DNA of 64,000 nt from Cryptomeria japonica. Its lineage: Eukaryota; Streptophyta; Pinopsida; Cupressales; Cupressaceae. Every line of letters starts with the position of its first letter. Within the stretch, counting starts at the first letter, position 1. The translations under genes and the position numbers were made by a program. This document shows positions 47,289 to 59,619 of the stretch, in pieces. The notes below the pieces were generated by a model. The model had not been told where the DNA came from. It worked only from the letters and a program-made list of their open reading frames with translations, and did not search any database. The stretch is taken from assembly GCF_030272615.1 (NCBI RefSeq), contig NC_081413.1, forward strand, positions 24,184,501 to 24,248,500, read 5' to 3'.

Positions 47289-49712
47289 CAATTTAGTGGC
47301 TGCTAAGATTACTGCTAGGCAAGCTCGCTCAATAGGTGTGTAATTGAGTTCATAGCCAACCAGTGTGCGAGAGATTTAGTAAACATCACACTCTTTGCCT
47401 TCTGCATTATGTTGTGCCAATAATACACCTAATGCTGTACTTGTCGCTGAGATATAAAGTAACAACGGTCTACTTGGATCTCGTGGCATCAACAATGGTG
47501 GATTCATGAGATAGTCTTTAAGCGTCTGAAATGCTTGTTGGCATCTGGCATCCCACTGAAAGCGGATGTTCTTGTGTAGCAAGTGTGTGAATGGGTGACA
47601 CTTATCAGCCAATTGTGCAATGAATCTTCGGATGGATTGAAGCCGCCCTTGTAATGTCCTTAGCTGACTGATATTCTTTGGAGGTGGCATGTCCATTATT
47701 GCCTTAACCTTTGCTGGATCGACCTCAATGCCTTTGCTTCAGACAATGTATCCTAGAAGCTTCCCGGAGGTCACTCCAAAGACACATTTCTTTGGGTTGA
47801 GTCGAACATGATATTGTTCCAGTCTATCAAAGATTTGATCCAAGATGTGGAGATGTCCTTCTCTAGTAAGTGATTTTGCTAGTAAGTCATCCACATAATC
47901 TTCCATCATAGTATGCATCATGTCATGGAAGATGGTGGTCATTGCTCTTTGATAGGTCCCTCCTGCATTCTTTAGACCAAAAGGCATTACATTCCAGCAG
48001 TATGTGCCCCATGGACATGTGAAGGCTGTCTTATGTTGATCTTCGGGTGCGATCTTTATCTGATTGTAGCCGGAAAATCCATCCATGAGTGAAAGCATCG
48101 CATGTCCTGCTGTTAGATCCACTATGATGTCGATATTTGGTAGGGGAAAGTCATCCTTAGGACATGCCTTATTCAGATCTCTGAAGTCAGTACAAATGCG
48201 GATGCCCCCTTTTGGTTTGCCGACAGGCACAATGTTGGAGATCCATTCTGCATAATCAATTGGCCTAATGAAACCAACATCTAGGAGTTTCTTGAGTTCT
48301 GTTTTGACTAGCACTACAATCTGGGGATGCATCTTACGAAGCTTCTGCTTGACAGGTTTGGCTCCTTCTGCTACGGTGAGGTGATGCATGACTAAATCAG
48401 GATCAAGCCCAGGCATGTCTGCATATGACCATGCAAAGTTGATCTGACGCTTCTGGAAGAACTCTATAAATTTAGGTTGTTCTTCTGGAGTGAGAAGAGA
48501 TGCCAGATGTATGATATGAGGATTTTCAGGAGTCCCCACATTGTATTCTTTGGTTTCCTTGATGAGAATCGTGGATCGTTCCTGTTGTGTACTAGCAGGG
48601 AGAATGTCAAACCCTTCATCCTCAGGCACCTCAGAGAGGTTTTCACCGTTGGATACGCTCTTTCTTTTTACTTTTGTCGGGTCAAACAGTGCCACAGTGT
48701 GGTTTTCACTGAAAGATCCATGTTTTATTGTTATATTTTTGCAGCTGAAAGGTTTGGCATCCGCCCCGAAGTATGCTGCGCTATTAAGTTCAATGGCGAA
48801 TCCAGCTTTGTGATCCCCGCTTGGTAGGTTATCCCTTAATTCCAAAAAGTCAATGATAGCCTCATCGTTTTGGAAGAAATCAAGACATGGGGGATTTGGT
48901 TGGTTCCATTCAATGAGTTCAGGGTGGACAATGGGCATTACTTCATCGACTAGATTAAGTTCGTTAGAGGTATCAGTGAGGGTCAAGATAGTGTGGTGAA
49001 GGTCGTTGATGGTACTTTCCCTATCAGAATTAGGCGTAGGATGAGATGTAGGGTCTGTGGAAGATGTTTCCAGCTCAGGAACCCAAGTGGTCTTTATCTG
49101 TGCTTCTCCGTAAATAGGGATGTCTTTGCATGGTGGAGGTGGTGATGTGTCTTCCTCATCTGAAGTATTAAGCTGTACAGAATCAAATTCCCACTCATGT
49201 GAGTCTGTCTCTGAATCACTTTCCAGCATCCGATTGCTATACCATACTGGGATGTCTTTAGAATTAAACACGGCAGGTGTGATTGGTTGATGTACCTTTG
49301 TAGTGATCGGTGCTACAGGAAGTTTGATGGGGATAAAAGAATCTGGCACAGGAAGTATCGGCAGTGTTGACTCAGTGGCTTCTGCAGGAACTGCTGGTAC
49401 CATAGATGCTGCTGCGGATTCTGATACAGTTGCTGTTGCTAATGGTACTATGGATGTAATGGCTGTTGCGAATGGGATTACTGGTTTGATTGGTGGGATG
49501 ATTGGTATTGTAGATGGTGGAGTTGTGAGCCTCGATGGGGCAGTGGGGATAGTGCTTGATGGTGCTTTGATTATGAAAGGTGTCCTCTTTGCAGTAGGTG
49601 GGCAAAATGGTTTGCTGGGTTTTCCTTTGAATCTGAGTTTAGGAAGGATCTCTTTTTCAAAGCCAAGGCCTGTATTACCTTTGGGCTTGAATTCTGGTAG
49701 CAGAGGTTCATG
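47289..49712 (-). pseudogene. Element C linker and reverse transcriptase
   Basis: A Pro/Thr/Ser-rich and acidic linker of about 300 residues is followed by RT: PIDYAEWISNIVPVGKPKGG, TDFRDLNKACPKDDFPLP, LMDGFSGYNQIKIAPEDQ, MPFGLKNAGGTYQRAM, catalytic YVDD (in MEDYVDDLLAKS) and RLNPKKCVFGV. Open from 49712 to a TGA at 47739, then in frame to TAA at 47376 through MPPPKNISQLRTLQGRLQS. RT copies the element RNA to cDNA in the virus-like particle. Upstream in the same frame are the protease and G-patch-like segment. Confidence 0.94.
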
Positions 49713-52574
49713 TCATCCTTGTTTGCAGTATCCCAAAGCACTCTGACCATCATATCCCATTCTTTGCATAATGAGGAGGCCTTTGCCATACTGTTCTGTA
49801 GGAAGTGTAACTCGCGGTTTATCAGTGGTGATGGGATCTTTATAGATCCAGTCCGCTAGGTCCTCATCTTGTGTCTCTTCCTCTTGACTCTTTCCAAGGA
49901 TGAAAGGCGTCAAGGCACATGCTGGTATGATTAGTGGTTGCTGGAGTAACTGCTGTGGCTTACCATGTGTTCTAGGAGAAGTGGGCATTTGTCCCACACA
50001 AAAGAGCTGACTCAAGTTGTATTCTCTAGGACCTTCCTCTACTACTTTCATCTTAAGCTTTTCTTGCTTGGGTATAGGGGTGTTCGAACTGGCAAGAGAG
50101 GCGGGACTTGCATATGATGTGGAGGAAATGGCTTCCCTATTATTAGGAACAGTAATTTCTGGTTGATGGCTGATATTATGGCAAAATGCAAAGGGATTTG
50201 TATCGCCCAGGATTGTGATCTCTGTACCGTTATGTGGGAACTTGATACATTGATGGTAGGTAGATGGAACAGCTTGCATGGCATGTATCCAAGGTCTCCC
50301 TAATAATAGATTATATGGTAGAGGAAGGTCCAGAACCTAACAGATGATGTGCTTTACTACAGGGCCCACTCGGATTGGTAGTACCACAGCTCCTTTGGAT
50401 GAACGCTCTGCATCATCATAGGCCTTGATGGTGATCTTCTTGTGAGGATCCACTGATTCTATTGCATATCCCAATGCTATGACCAACTGTAGTGTGCAAA
50501 TGTTCAGGCCTGCTCCATTATCTATCAAGACTCGCTTAATCCTATGCTGGTTGATAAATCCTTCAATGTGTAGTGAGGCATTATGAGGTTGCTGGAAGGA
50601 AGAGTTGTCACTTTCGAAAAAAGTGAGACAAGGTGATGACTTTAGATTTCCAACCATGGCTTGAAATTGGTCCGTATTTAGATTTGCGGGGACTGACGCC
50701 TCTTGGAGTGCTTGATCCAAGATAGTTTTATGAGAGGGTGACAGACGCAAAAGCTCCAAAATGGATATAAGCGCAGGGGTTTTGTCTAATTGTTCCACAA
50801 GATTGGACTGCTTTGGGATGGAGGTGGTGCCTTGTGGAGCTGCCTTGATGGTAACTTTGCCACGACGTGTAACAACATTGCAATTTGAGGTGGGATTTTT
50901 GAAGGTTATGGTTGCAATTTGTTCACTGGCATCATATAGGTGATTTACAGTATAATTATACGCAGCCTGCGTATAATCAGTGGTATCAGTGCCTCGCCTA
51001 GAAGTGGAAGGACCCCTTTGATCTTGTGATGGAAGTGGATTCTTGAACATCTGATGATCATTATTGGTTGTTTTTGGGTCATGTCCTTCAACTTCAATTT
51101 CTCCTCGATCAATAAGATCCTGAATGAGATCTTTCAATCGGTGACAATTACTTGTCTTGTGTCCTCTTCCTTGATGGAACTCACAGTGTTCAGTATCTCT
51201 CCACCATGCCGGTTTGACCTGAGGCTCATAGTTTGATAGCTTAGGTAGAGTGATCAAATTTTGAGAAATGAGTTGTCGCAACACTGTTTCAATGGGTTCC
51301 CCTAAGGGAGTGTATGTGCATTTTTGTTTTTGCTGACGAGGTCTAGGTTCATCATGAGACGTGATACGACCTTGATTGGAAGGATCATTTGTGTTATTCT
51401 GAGGTGGAGGATTTTGTCCTGCAAATCGAACCACAGGTTGTGCATTTTGGATAGTCCGAGCATCCACAACTCCATCGTTGACGATATTTTTGTTCTTGTT
51501 CCAGAAGTTCGGTTTATCGCTATTGAAGCGCGGGCGAGGACCATCTTTTGGTTCATTAAAGATTTTGATGAGTCCTTTCTTGATGAGTGCCCGTTCACAC
51601 TTTAAACCCTTGGTGATCATATCATTAAAAGAGTCTGTGTCTTTGACATCCAGGTGAAATTCCATTTCTTCGTTTAAGTTGGAAATGAATATTTCCACTA
51701 GTTCTCGTTCAGGTAACTGAAGAGAACATCTGCTAGACATTTGGCGCCATCGTTGCAGGAATACTGAGAATAGTTTACCTGGTTTTTGTTTGGTGTTGCA
51801 CAGATCAGCCATGGTGATGTCGCGTTCAATATTATAAGAGTAATGAGATAGGAACTTCTGGATGAGTTCCTCAAATGTTCTAATGCCACCTGGTAGTCGG
51901 GAAAACCATGACGTGGTTGTTCCTCCCAAACTTTGGGGAAAAAGGTGCATTAGGTATGCGTCTTCATATGCCACTTCAAGACAAGCGGAATGAAATTCTC
52001 GGACATGATCACGGGGATCCCCCTTTCCTCTATATTTTTCAAATTTGGGTGTTTCGAATCCTCGTGGAAAGGGTGGCATATAAAGATTCCTATCAAAAGG
52101 ATAGGGACAGATGTCATTGAGTGAGAATTGGTTAGTCTTGACACCACTATGAAGCTGTTGGGTGAGATTCTCGACTTGTTGCCGCAACATCTCCATTTCA
52201 TTTGGAGGAGGAGGTGGTGGGTTACCTCGAGGAATGTTATATCTTATGGGATCTCTACCTCTTTCCTCTTCATGGTGACTTTGTCTTTCTGATGCTTGTC
52301 TTAATTGGGCAAGATCAAAGTCAGAGGGGAGTTTGGCTCCTTCTTGAGCGAGTTTTAAGAAGTGAGCATCCGCATTACTCCTAAGTATTTCGTCAAACAG
52401 TCTATTAAAGAGAGGGTTATGCTGGGCCCTCTCTATTGTTGCAGGAGTGGGAGTATTTGGGTTTTCGTCATTCATATTTCCTCCAAGTGCCTCTTGAAAT
52501 TCATTGAGATTTTCGTCTTCTTCTTCCTCAATTTCTATTTCTCGTTGCCTTGACCGTGATTGGGTTTGAGCCAT
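49713..52574 (-). pseudogene. Element C gag-protease and G-patch-like segment
   Basis: I chose the ATG at 52574 (MAQTQSRSRQREIEIE), which aligns with the gag start of A; an upstream ATG at 52679 adds 35 residues without similarity. The gag domain has CPYPFDRNLYMPPFPRG, YRGKGDPRDHVREFHS and LFPQSLGGTTTSWFS. A compact CEFHQGRGHKTSNCHRL may be a zinc-binding knuckle. The protease has VLIDNGAGLNICTLQL (Asp of the active site) and, after TAG at 50337, [12 protein letters not shown]-patch-like [19 protein letters not shown] lies near 49740-49790, followed by TGA at 49713. G-patch motifs usually bind RNA or RNA helicases. Confidence 0.9.
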
Positions 52575-53058
52575 TTTGTTTGCAAGTTTTGTGTGAAGTT
52601 GATTGAAGATGATGATGAGTTGTCGATGAAATGAAAGATTGATGGTTGGTGATTTGTGTTGTATGGGGATCTCTAGCACTTTAAGGTAGATGTAACCGAA
52701 ATTCCTTCTTTGAATTGCTTGTTTGTTTTGAGGAGTTTGGATGTGATAAGGTGTAGAGAAATCTGAGATGTGTTACAGATTTTGACTACCTAGTAATGAG
52801 AGGATTCACTCATGAACTAGTTTTAACCTGCGTAGATGTGTCTCTTAGGATGAGCTTATCCTAGATGTAGAAACAATCTAAAAAGTGATGTGATGTGTTT
52901 GATTTCAAGCAATATCTAAAAGAGAACTTGGGACAAGAACCTCTTAATGTTTTGAGAGTTGGGATGGATTGATGATGAAGTGATGATGTATGAGTGAGAT
53001 GATGGATGAAAATGTTTTCAACTTCAATAAAAACTTTGTGTTACAAATGGGACAAACT

Positions 53059-53535
53059 CTATCTCTTCCCTTTCAGGCATTGGTGGCACTTCTCGAGCTG
53101 TGTTGTAGGTGATACAGATGTTTGGGAATTAATCTTTCCTCCTTGATTTTTGTGATAACTCAGAGCTCTATATTGCATAAAAGCTCTACGATTCAATGAT
53201 TCTGAATCAAACTCGTTTGTTTTACCTTGAAGGTATAGACACATGCGATGTAGAAAGACTCTATGTGAGACAAAGATTTGTCTATTGAGATAGAAGAAGT
53301 TCCTCCTTTTGATCAAAGCCTTTGAGCTTAATGGTCTCCTTTTCAAGTTGATATTTTGATGACACTTCTTCTTTCGCAAGATGTGAAGAATGGTCATAAA
53401 ATTTGTCTCTTTGTTGTTTGCACTTTGTTTTTGGTATTTTTGTTTGTTTTTGAGAAATGTTGGATGAATACTATGTTTTTGGGATTGATTTTCTGATTTT
53501 TTTTTGACAAGAAAACAAAGCAAGCACACAAACAC
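53059..53535 (-). CDS. Conserved leader ORF of unknown function (C)
   Basis: 158 codons, very basic (Lys/Arg/Gln/Asn rich) in the first half. Blocks shared with the homologous ORF of A are HILR, INRQ/LNRQ followed by SH, LYLQGKTNEFD (A: LYLQNKTNEFD), RAF and NQGGKIN. The ORF precedes gag by about 480 bp and is in a different frame. Upstream extra ORFs are known in Ogre elements, but I cannot tell if this is the same protein. No recognised domain. The first roughly 45 residues lack a counterpart I can see, so translation may begin at MTILHILRKKK. Confidence 0.5.
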   Translation of the reverse strand: MFVCLLCFLVKKKSENQSQKHSIHPTFLKNKQKYQKQSANNKETNFMTILHILRKKKCHQNINLKRRPLSSKALIKRRNFFYLNRQIFVSHRVFLHRMCLYLQGKTNEFDSESLNRRAFMQYRALSYHKNQGGKINSQTSVSPTTQLEKCHQCLKGKR

Positions 53536-55260
53536 AAGAATGTTGCCTCAAAGGCACAAATGAGTATGGGTCTAGATCAACCCAATCCTTGGACTTGTTT
53601 TTGACCCTTCCTTTAGATGTATTTTAAGGTGTATTTCCAAAGCCTGAAGTCGGCTCAATTTGCACTTGGTCTTTAAAACGAACACACTTCAAACACTTTT
53701 TATCCCTAAGGTCAAATGGCCAGTTGTGATAAATTTAGCCCACATCTTGATATTTCTTCGACTTTGGTACTACATACCTTATGAATCCCGCCTTGGCAGG
53801 TAAGGATGTGATATACTAAGTCTTGCACGAGCATAACAAATAGATGATCCCTATGATGGGGGAGTCACCACTTTTATCAAGCCACAAGTGACTTTTCAAA
53901 AAGCTATGTTTCTACTCAAGGAAATATGTATGGTGAGTATCTTGGGAGCAAAACCATCTATGCTCTTGCACTAAATTATATCTCAAATATCCTCAATCAA
54001 TAGAACGGGTGGGCTACTACTTAAAAGTGTTTAGTCATGTTCGATGTTTTTGGACATAAGTTCATTCTGCAGTGACTCACTTAAGAGCCTTGTAACTGGT
54101 GGTGGGGCCCATTTGTCCTTTCGGCCAGTTACACTGTAGGAATAGCTATACCCAAGGCTACAGCTTTCGCTCTCACCTGATTTCTATAGCGGCTCGAAGG
54201 ATTTACTGCTCAAGGTCGTTCCCAGGAGTGATGTGTCTCTTGGCAGAGCTCTCTTAAAAAGATAAAATTTTGAGTGTTACTAACACTTTTCTCTTGCACC
54301 TAGGACCACGAAAGCCAAGGGAGAGGATAGTGTGTGTTAGAAGTAGGACCACTCAACCAACTCTTTGCACAAGTGTGCCAAGCACGAAAAACACTTGTTC
54401 TTTTTAATCTATCATTGCAATGTGATCTAACTATTTGGAGATGTTGCTCCAACAATCATGGTGTTCTTTTTAATTTTCAAAGGCAATTGTTTGAGTAAAC
54501 TAGAATTTGAAAATCCTGGTCAACTTAATGAAAAATACGTTTGCATGAAGTAAAATTGCTTTAAAAATGAGACAAGTTGATTGTGAATTTTATTTGCACC
54601 AAAAATGGAAGTGTGGATTGTGAGTTTTATCTTGATGCAAGAAATAAATTTTGCCTTGTTTATTTTAAGCACCAAAACGAAGTTTGTTTCCTAACTTGCA
54701 AAAAAAATAAAGTTGTTTTTGTATAAGTTTGTGGTTCTTTTTACCTTGGAATAATGAAATTCTTTTTAAGAGCCCCAAACAAATATGTGATTCTTTTTTT
54801 AAAAGCCCAAAGTTGAAATGTGAAGTTAATTTTAAACTAAAATAAAAAGTGAATTCATTTTTAAAACCAACTTCAAAAAACAAGTTAGTAAAAAAATATA
54901 AATCTACTTTTTAATCTAATTTAAATCTGCACAAAAGAGAAAAAAAGTTAGTAAAATCCGCCTATTTGGTGGGCTTCTACAAGCCTAATTTTTTTTTTTT
55001 TTTTGGTTACAAGGTGATTTGTACAATGTTTTGTTACAATAGCGCTAGTCTGCGTTTGAACAGAGGCACTATTTAACACAAACGCACTAAAAGAAAGGGA
55101 AAGACAGAGAAGGAAAAAGCACTGAAACAAGGTGAATAGCGCCAAAATAATGTCAAATGCACCAAAACAATGTCAAAAGCGCAACCTGTGTGACATTTTC
55201 AACATTCAAACATGTTATTGGTTAAAAAAAAAAAAAGTTGATCTTTTTGGTGTTTGGATT
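53536..55260 (-). other. Element C 5' leader
   Basis: Non-coding, related to the A leader in blocks such as TCTTGGGAGCAAAACC-like and TGGTGTTCTTTTTAA words, including a hairpin at 54435-54452. Near the 5' end GCGC-type motifs recur (55040-55190). Confidence 0.55.
54435..54452 (-). other. Leader hairpin (C)
   Basis: TTGGAG-ATGTTG-CTCCAA, perfect 6-bp stem, followed by CATGGTGTTC. See the A homologue at 59006. Confidence 0.6.
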
Positions 55261-55278
55261 CACGTCGGGTTCACCAAA
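55261..55278 (-). promoter_or_regulatory. Element C primer binding site
   Basis: On minus TTTGGTGAACCCGACGTG directly follows the 5' LTR. It starts with TGG, complementary to a CCA tail, but I could not assign the tRNA with confidence. Confidence 0.7.
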
Positions 55279-57092
55279 TGATGCTCTGCAAAAAGGATTA
55301 GAAAATCTGTTTCATGGCAACACACACAAGAGCACAGGAAACAAACATTAGTGTTAGCAACAAAAGATTATCCTAAACAGGCATATCAAGAGAGATATTA
55401 AGCATGAAATAGAAAGCATATAAACATAGAATGAAATAGCTAATCAAGATGCTCATAGTTGCTCCTCCCTTGTTCCTCTCCTCTCCAAGTCCCAAATGAG
55501 TGTAGGTCTCAGTAGCTTTTTGCACTATGGATGCTTATGGAGGATTGAGATTTAATATTAAGCTTCAAATATGAAATGAAAAGCTAAATACTATGCTATT
55601 GATGCTAAAATGATTGATTTTACCAAAAAGACAAGATTTTAGTTATGCTATGCTAAATGCTCTCTAAAAATGTCTATAGCCTAAATGCATACAAGTTTTC
55701 AGGATCTGGATTATGAAGGAATGGGCTCTATTTATAGGAAAAATGGAGCAATGGATGGCCAGGATTGAAAGGTTTAATCAAGGGTCAAGCTTGAAAGTTG
55801 GGGATCCATGTGCACAATTTGCACCAATGAAATGGTGACAAGTGTCAACATAAGATTGGGTTGAGAGAAGAGGTTGGAGGCATTAAATGCCTGAGGAGAC
55901 CTCATGGTTATCTAGAAGGTAAGGGTCAAGCCTAAATTAGGATTACCCACTGGATTAGGAGTTAATGCAAGGATAAACCTTTGTGCAAATGATTAAGAGA
56001 TAATCATGGTCAAAGCATTAAAGGCTTGATGAGACCCTTGGGTTGGGTAGAGGTTGAGTCAAAACAAATGTTTTAACCATGTAGGAGGGTTTGGGTTAAC
56101 CATTAATGGTTTTTGAAGACTTTGTGGATTAAGTGGTTGAAGGTTGGAAGCTTTCAAAGGTTATCCAAGACTTTGAGACATTTAGTGGTTGAAGGTTGGA
56201 AGCCTTTAATGGTTATCAAAGACTTTTAGGCTTTGAGAAGTGACTCCATTTTGCTTAGGAATGTGACAATAATTAGAGGATGGATTAAGTTAATTAGGAA
56301 GGGGTTAGAAGAATCTAGAAGGGGATTAGATTTTGCAAGTGGATTTGGTGGGTGAGGGAAAATAGGATTTTATTAAAATAAAAATTCATTTATTTCAATA
56401 AATGTGTGCAAGTTGTATTTGGATAAATATTCAAATAAATATTAATTTATTTAAATGAAAAAAAGGAAGATAAAGCATTAAAATGCTTGAAGACTTTGAG
56501 GGGAACCATTAAAGGCTTGAAGACTTTAAGGAAAACCATTAAAGTCTTAAGAAGACTATAGAAGGAAGCCATCAAGTTTGAAGACTTTAGAGCCATCAAG
56601 TTTGAATACTTTAAGGGAAACCATTAAAGGCTTCAAGTGGGTGAGGATAAATAGGATTTTAAATAAATAATTTATTTAAAATAGTTGTGCAACTTGCTTT
56701 TGTAGGAAAATACAAGTGGGTGGAGGATAAAGGTGATTTAAATAAATGATTTATTTATTTAAATGTGAGAGGTGGGATTTTGGGGGATTTAAATAAATAT
56801 TAATTTATTTAAATGGGAGAGGTGGGATTTTGGGGGATTTAAATAAATATTAATTTATTTAAATGTGAGAGAAGATTTAATTAAACAAATATGATTTATT
56901 TATTTAATTAATGGTATGAATTTGGTTAAGTGAATTAAATCAAATAAATTGAATAATTTATTTAATTAATAGGAGAAGAGGGTTAAGATGAATTAATTAA
57001 ATATTAATTTAATTAATTATTAATTGATGGTTAAATAATCAAATAAATACTAAGTATTCATTTAATTAAGTGGACAGATTTATGTGACTACA
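55279..57092 (-). repeat. Element C 5' LTR (1814 bp)
   Basis: TGATGCTCTGC to GACTACA in plus orientation, same length as the 3' LTR. Confidence 0.93.
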
Positions 57093-57097
57093 CAATC
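57093..57097. repeat. Element C target-site duplication, right
   Basis: CAATC, identical to 41398-41402. Confidence 0.88.
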
Positions 57098-57260
57098 GTA
57101 TATGACAAATGAATGTGTGATGAGATTTGAAGAGTTGACGATTGATGTATAAAAATTTATTTCTTTTGGCAAGTTTCAAAGAACTTGGTTGCTGTTTCTT
57201 CAACTTAGTGTTATGATAAATATTACTTCTTCTCAGAATATGAGGATTAGTCATGCACAA
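57098..57260 (-). pseudogene. Element A leader ORF, 5' part
   Basis: Encodes HILRRSNIYHNTKL and FLYINRQLFKSHHTFICHI, homologous to the C leader ORF. It is cut by insertion of C and continues at 41402. Upstream sequence to 57300 gives no further similarity. Confidence 0.65.
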
Positions 57261-57734
57261 GTGATCAATGGTTTCCTTTGATTTGTTTTGGATTTAGTTT
57301 AGCTTGTTTTGGAAACTCAAGTTTTACTTTATCAAAGTGAAAGTTTAGATGCCCCCTCACGACAAAGTGCATCAAATGATATGGAATACGAGCTTTCCTG
57401 ATGTGGAAACTCGATTTGACAACTCAGAGTTTTTAAACAAGTGTGTTTTTGGGATAAAAATCAGTTTGATTTAAAGGACTTGTTTGCTACTTGTGATGAT
57501 GTTTCTCGATTTTGATAGGATAGATATGTTTATCTTGTGACTAGTTTTAGATTTTAGGCAACTTTGCTTGATGAAAACTTGCTTTTAGAAATAGCTTTTG
57601 ATACTCTGTTTTTGGTTTTCTGATTGATGAAGTTCAGGCTGATGAAGGGAAGCTTTTGAAATCGCTCTCAAAATTTTCCAAATTGACCTCTGTTTTGCCC
57701 CCTGCTTTTCTAGTTGTGACTAGGCACTGAAACA

Positions 57735-58110
57735 GAGATGCAATGTGCTATGAAAAATTCTCTATGCGCTAGAGAAAAGACTCTACGCGCTACGCTGCCC
57801 CATGATACACACTAACTAGCTAATTTTGTTTAGTTTTGGTTCAGCTCTGGTTTAAATGGCTATGCGCTAATATGGGCCTCCTATGCGCTAACAGTTAAAC
57901 CCTACATGCTAAAGTTTGACTTCTACGCGCTAAGCTGTTGCTTCTACACGCTAAACTATTTTCAAGACGTGCTTACTGTTATTGCTTGTTTTTTAGATCC
58001 GAGTGAAGCCCTACTATTAAGACTTGACATGCTAAAGAGAAGGTTTAATGCGCTAAAAGATGTTTCCTATGCGCTAAGAAGTTGCTCTTATGCGCTAAAT
58101 TGCCCTGAAA
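57735..58110. repeat. TATGCGCTAA motif cluster (leader of A)
   Basis: About ten copies of TATGCGCTAA or CTACGCGCTAA, some decayed to CTACACGCTAA or ACATGCTAA. On the element's sense strand these read TTAGCGCATA, complementary to the sense form of the array at 16600-17110. Confidence 0.75.
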
Positions 58111-59005
58111 TATATTGACTTGGTTGTTTTTCTGCAATTTTGGAATTTTGCCTTGAGTTTTTAGTACTGATAGATGATTTTATGAAATAACGAATGAAAG
58201 CACGACACCAAAGAGACAACCATTTTGCTTAATCTAAACAATAAGTGTATGTTCTGCGAGGATGTGTTCAAATCTCCAATGTTTCAATAGGTTTAGATAC
58301 AACATGCATTTCAGTTAGACTCTTTATTCAAGGGTCATAAGCAATATCATAGCCCACTAGTCTCGATACTCCATCAACTCAAACAACCATGTCATCCCCT
58401 AGGGGCCACCCGTTGTTTTGCCTTTTGCCAGAAATTAACCCAAAGTGAATTGCTTCACAGTTGAGTAGTTATCTTGGGAGATATATGGTGAGCGATCTTG
58501 GGGGTGGATTCTTCCCCATCCTTGCACTATGATATTGCATATGTCTGGTTACTGACTCGGCTCAAAGTTTCTATGCTAGGGTTCGTAATCAAGCTTCATG
58601 TTCGGCCATCAGTGATAGACTCCCTCAGAAGGCTTCCCAACCTTTAGAACAAAGGCTTTACGTATCTCAAGGATACTGGGGGAAGGCTAATCGCTGCGTG
58701 CAACCGTTGAAAAGGACTTTCGTCACTTTCCACTTTTGATTATAGTGGGTTGGAACACTTGGCTTCAAAGGTGTTTCCCACTTAGGTCGTTCCCTTCACA
58801 TCGGCCAAAAATGGCTTTAAGAGTTTTTCAACCCCTCGGGAAGGCAAGCCTGCTAAAGGATTTATTGCTTGAATTAAAGAAAGCTTTAAGAGTGGTTTGG
58901 CTTTTTGATCACCCAATTAAGGGGAGAGCATATACCTTCCACTTTCGAGATAAGGCAAACAAGGTTCTTTTTAGCCCTTCAAAGCAATGATTTTGTTAAT
59001 CCTAT

Positions 59006-59023
59006 ATGGAGATGTTTCTCCAT
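59006..59023 (-). other. Leader hairpin (A)
   Basis: ATGGAGA-TGTT-TCTCCAT, perfect 7-bp stem. The outer A:T pair is T:A in C, a compensatory change. Both are followed by CATGGTGTTC. Confidence 0.6.
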
Positions 59024-59619
59024 GAAAACATGGTGTTCTTTTTAACTTTTCAAGGCAATGATTTTCTAATTTGAAAAGAAGAACTTGGTCAACAAAATGA
59101 ACATGATGTTTCCTCAACAAAAGAAAACGAGCGAAAGGGTAAGATTTTCCCTCTTTAGTTGCAAAAAAAAGACTTTTGAGACTTGGTGTGATTCTTTTCT
59201 TTGCTAAAACCTAAGTTGGATCCTTTTATACACCAAAGGATGGTGAAGTTATTTTTAATCTATTTGTTTGCAAAACTTTGAAAAACAAAATTAATTTGTT
59301 CCTTTTACAACCCAATGTAAAAAAATTCTCTCCTAGAAAAGCAAGGAAAAATTTGTTTTGTGGTTCTTTTTAAAGCCCAAAATAAAAGTGAGTTCAGTTT
59401 TAAGAAGAATTAAAAGAAGTTCAAATTTTAACTAACTTAACTAAGTTAGTAAAAACTTTAAACTATCTTAATGGTCCTAAATTGAGCTCCTATCTGCAAG
59501 AAATTTTTTAGAACCCTACAAAATAACAAGTGAAATTGTTAGACAATCTGTGGACTTCAACAAGTCTAAATTTTTCACATTTGGTTACAGTTTTTGGTTT
59601 TTGCTTCAGTTTGTGATGC

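Larger units (their letters stand above)
41403..57092 (-). mobile_element. Element C: Tat-like Ty3/gypsy retrotransposon, structurally complete
   Basis: 15,690 bp, two 1814-bp LTRs, polypurine tract and primer site in place, CAATC target duplication. It is inserted in the leader ORF of element A in the same orientation. About nine LTR differences were counted by eye. Internal order on minus: leader with ORF, gag-protease, G-patch-like linker, RT, RNase H regions, integrase, 2-kb 3' region. Unlike A it has no PMD gene. Seven nonsense codons but no frameshift were found in gag-pol, so it is dead but young. Confidence 0.95.

Noticed and set aside
47304-49746. Plus-strand ORFs opposite C pol (for example 49303-49746)
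   Set aside because: Shadows of the minus-strand coding frame; Gly/Val/Ala composition reflects the antisense of the Pro/Thr-rich linker.
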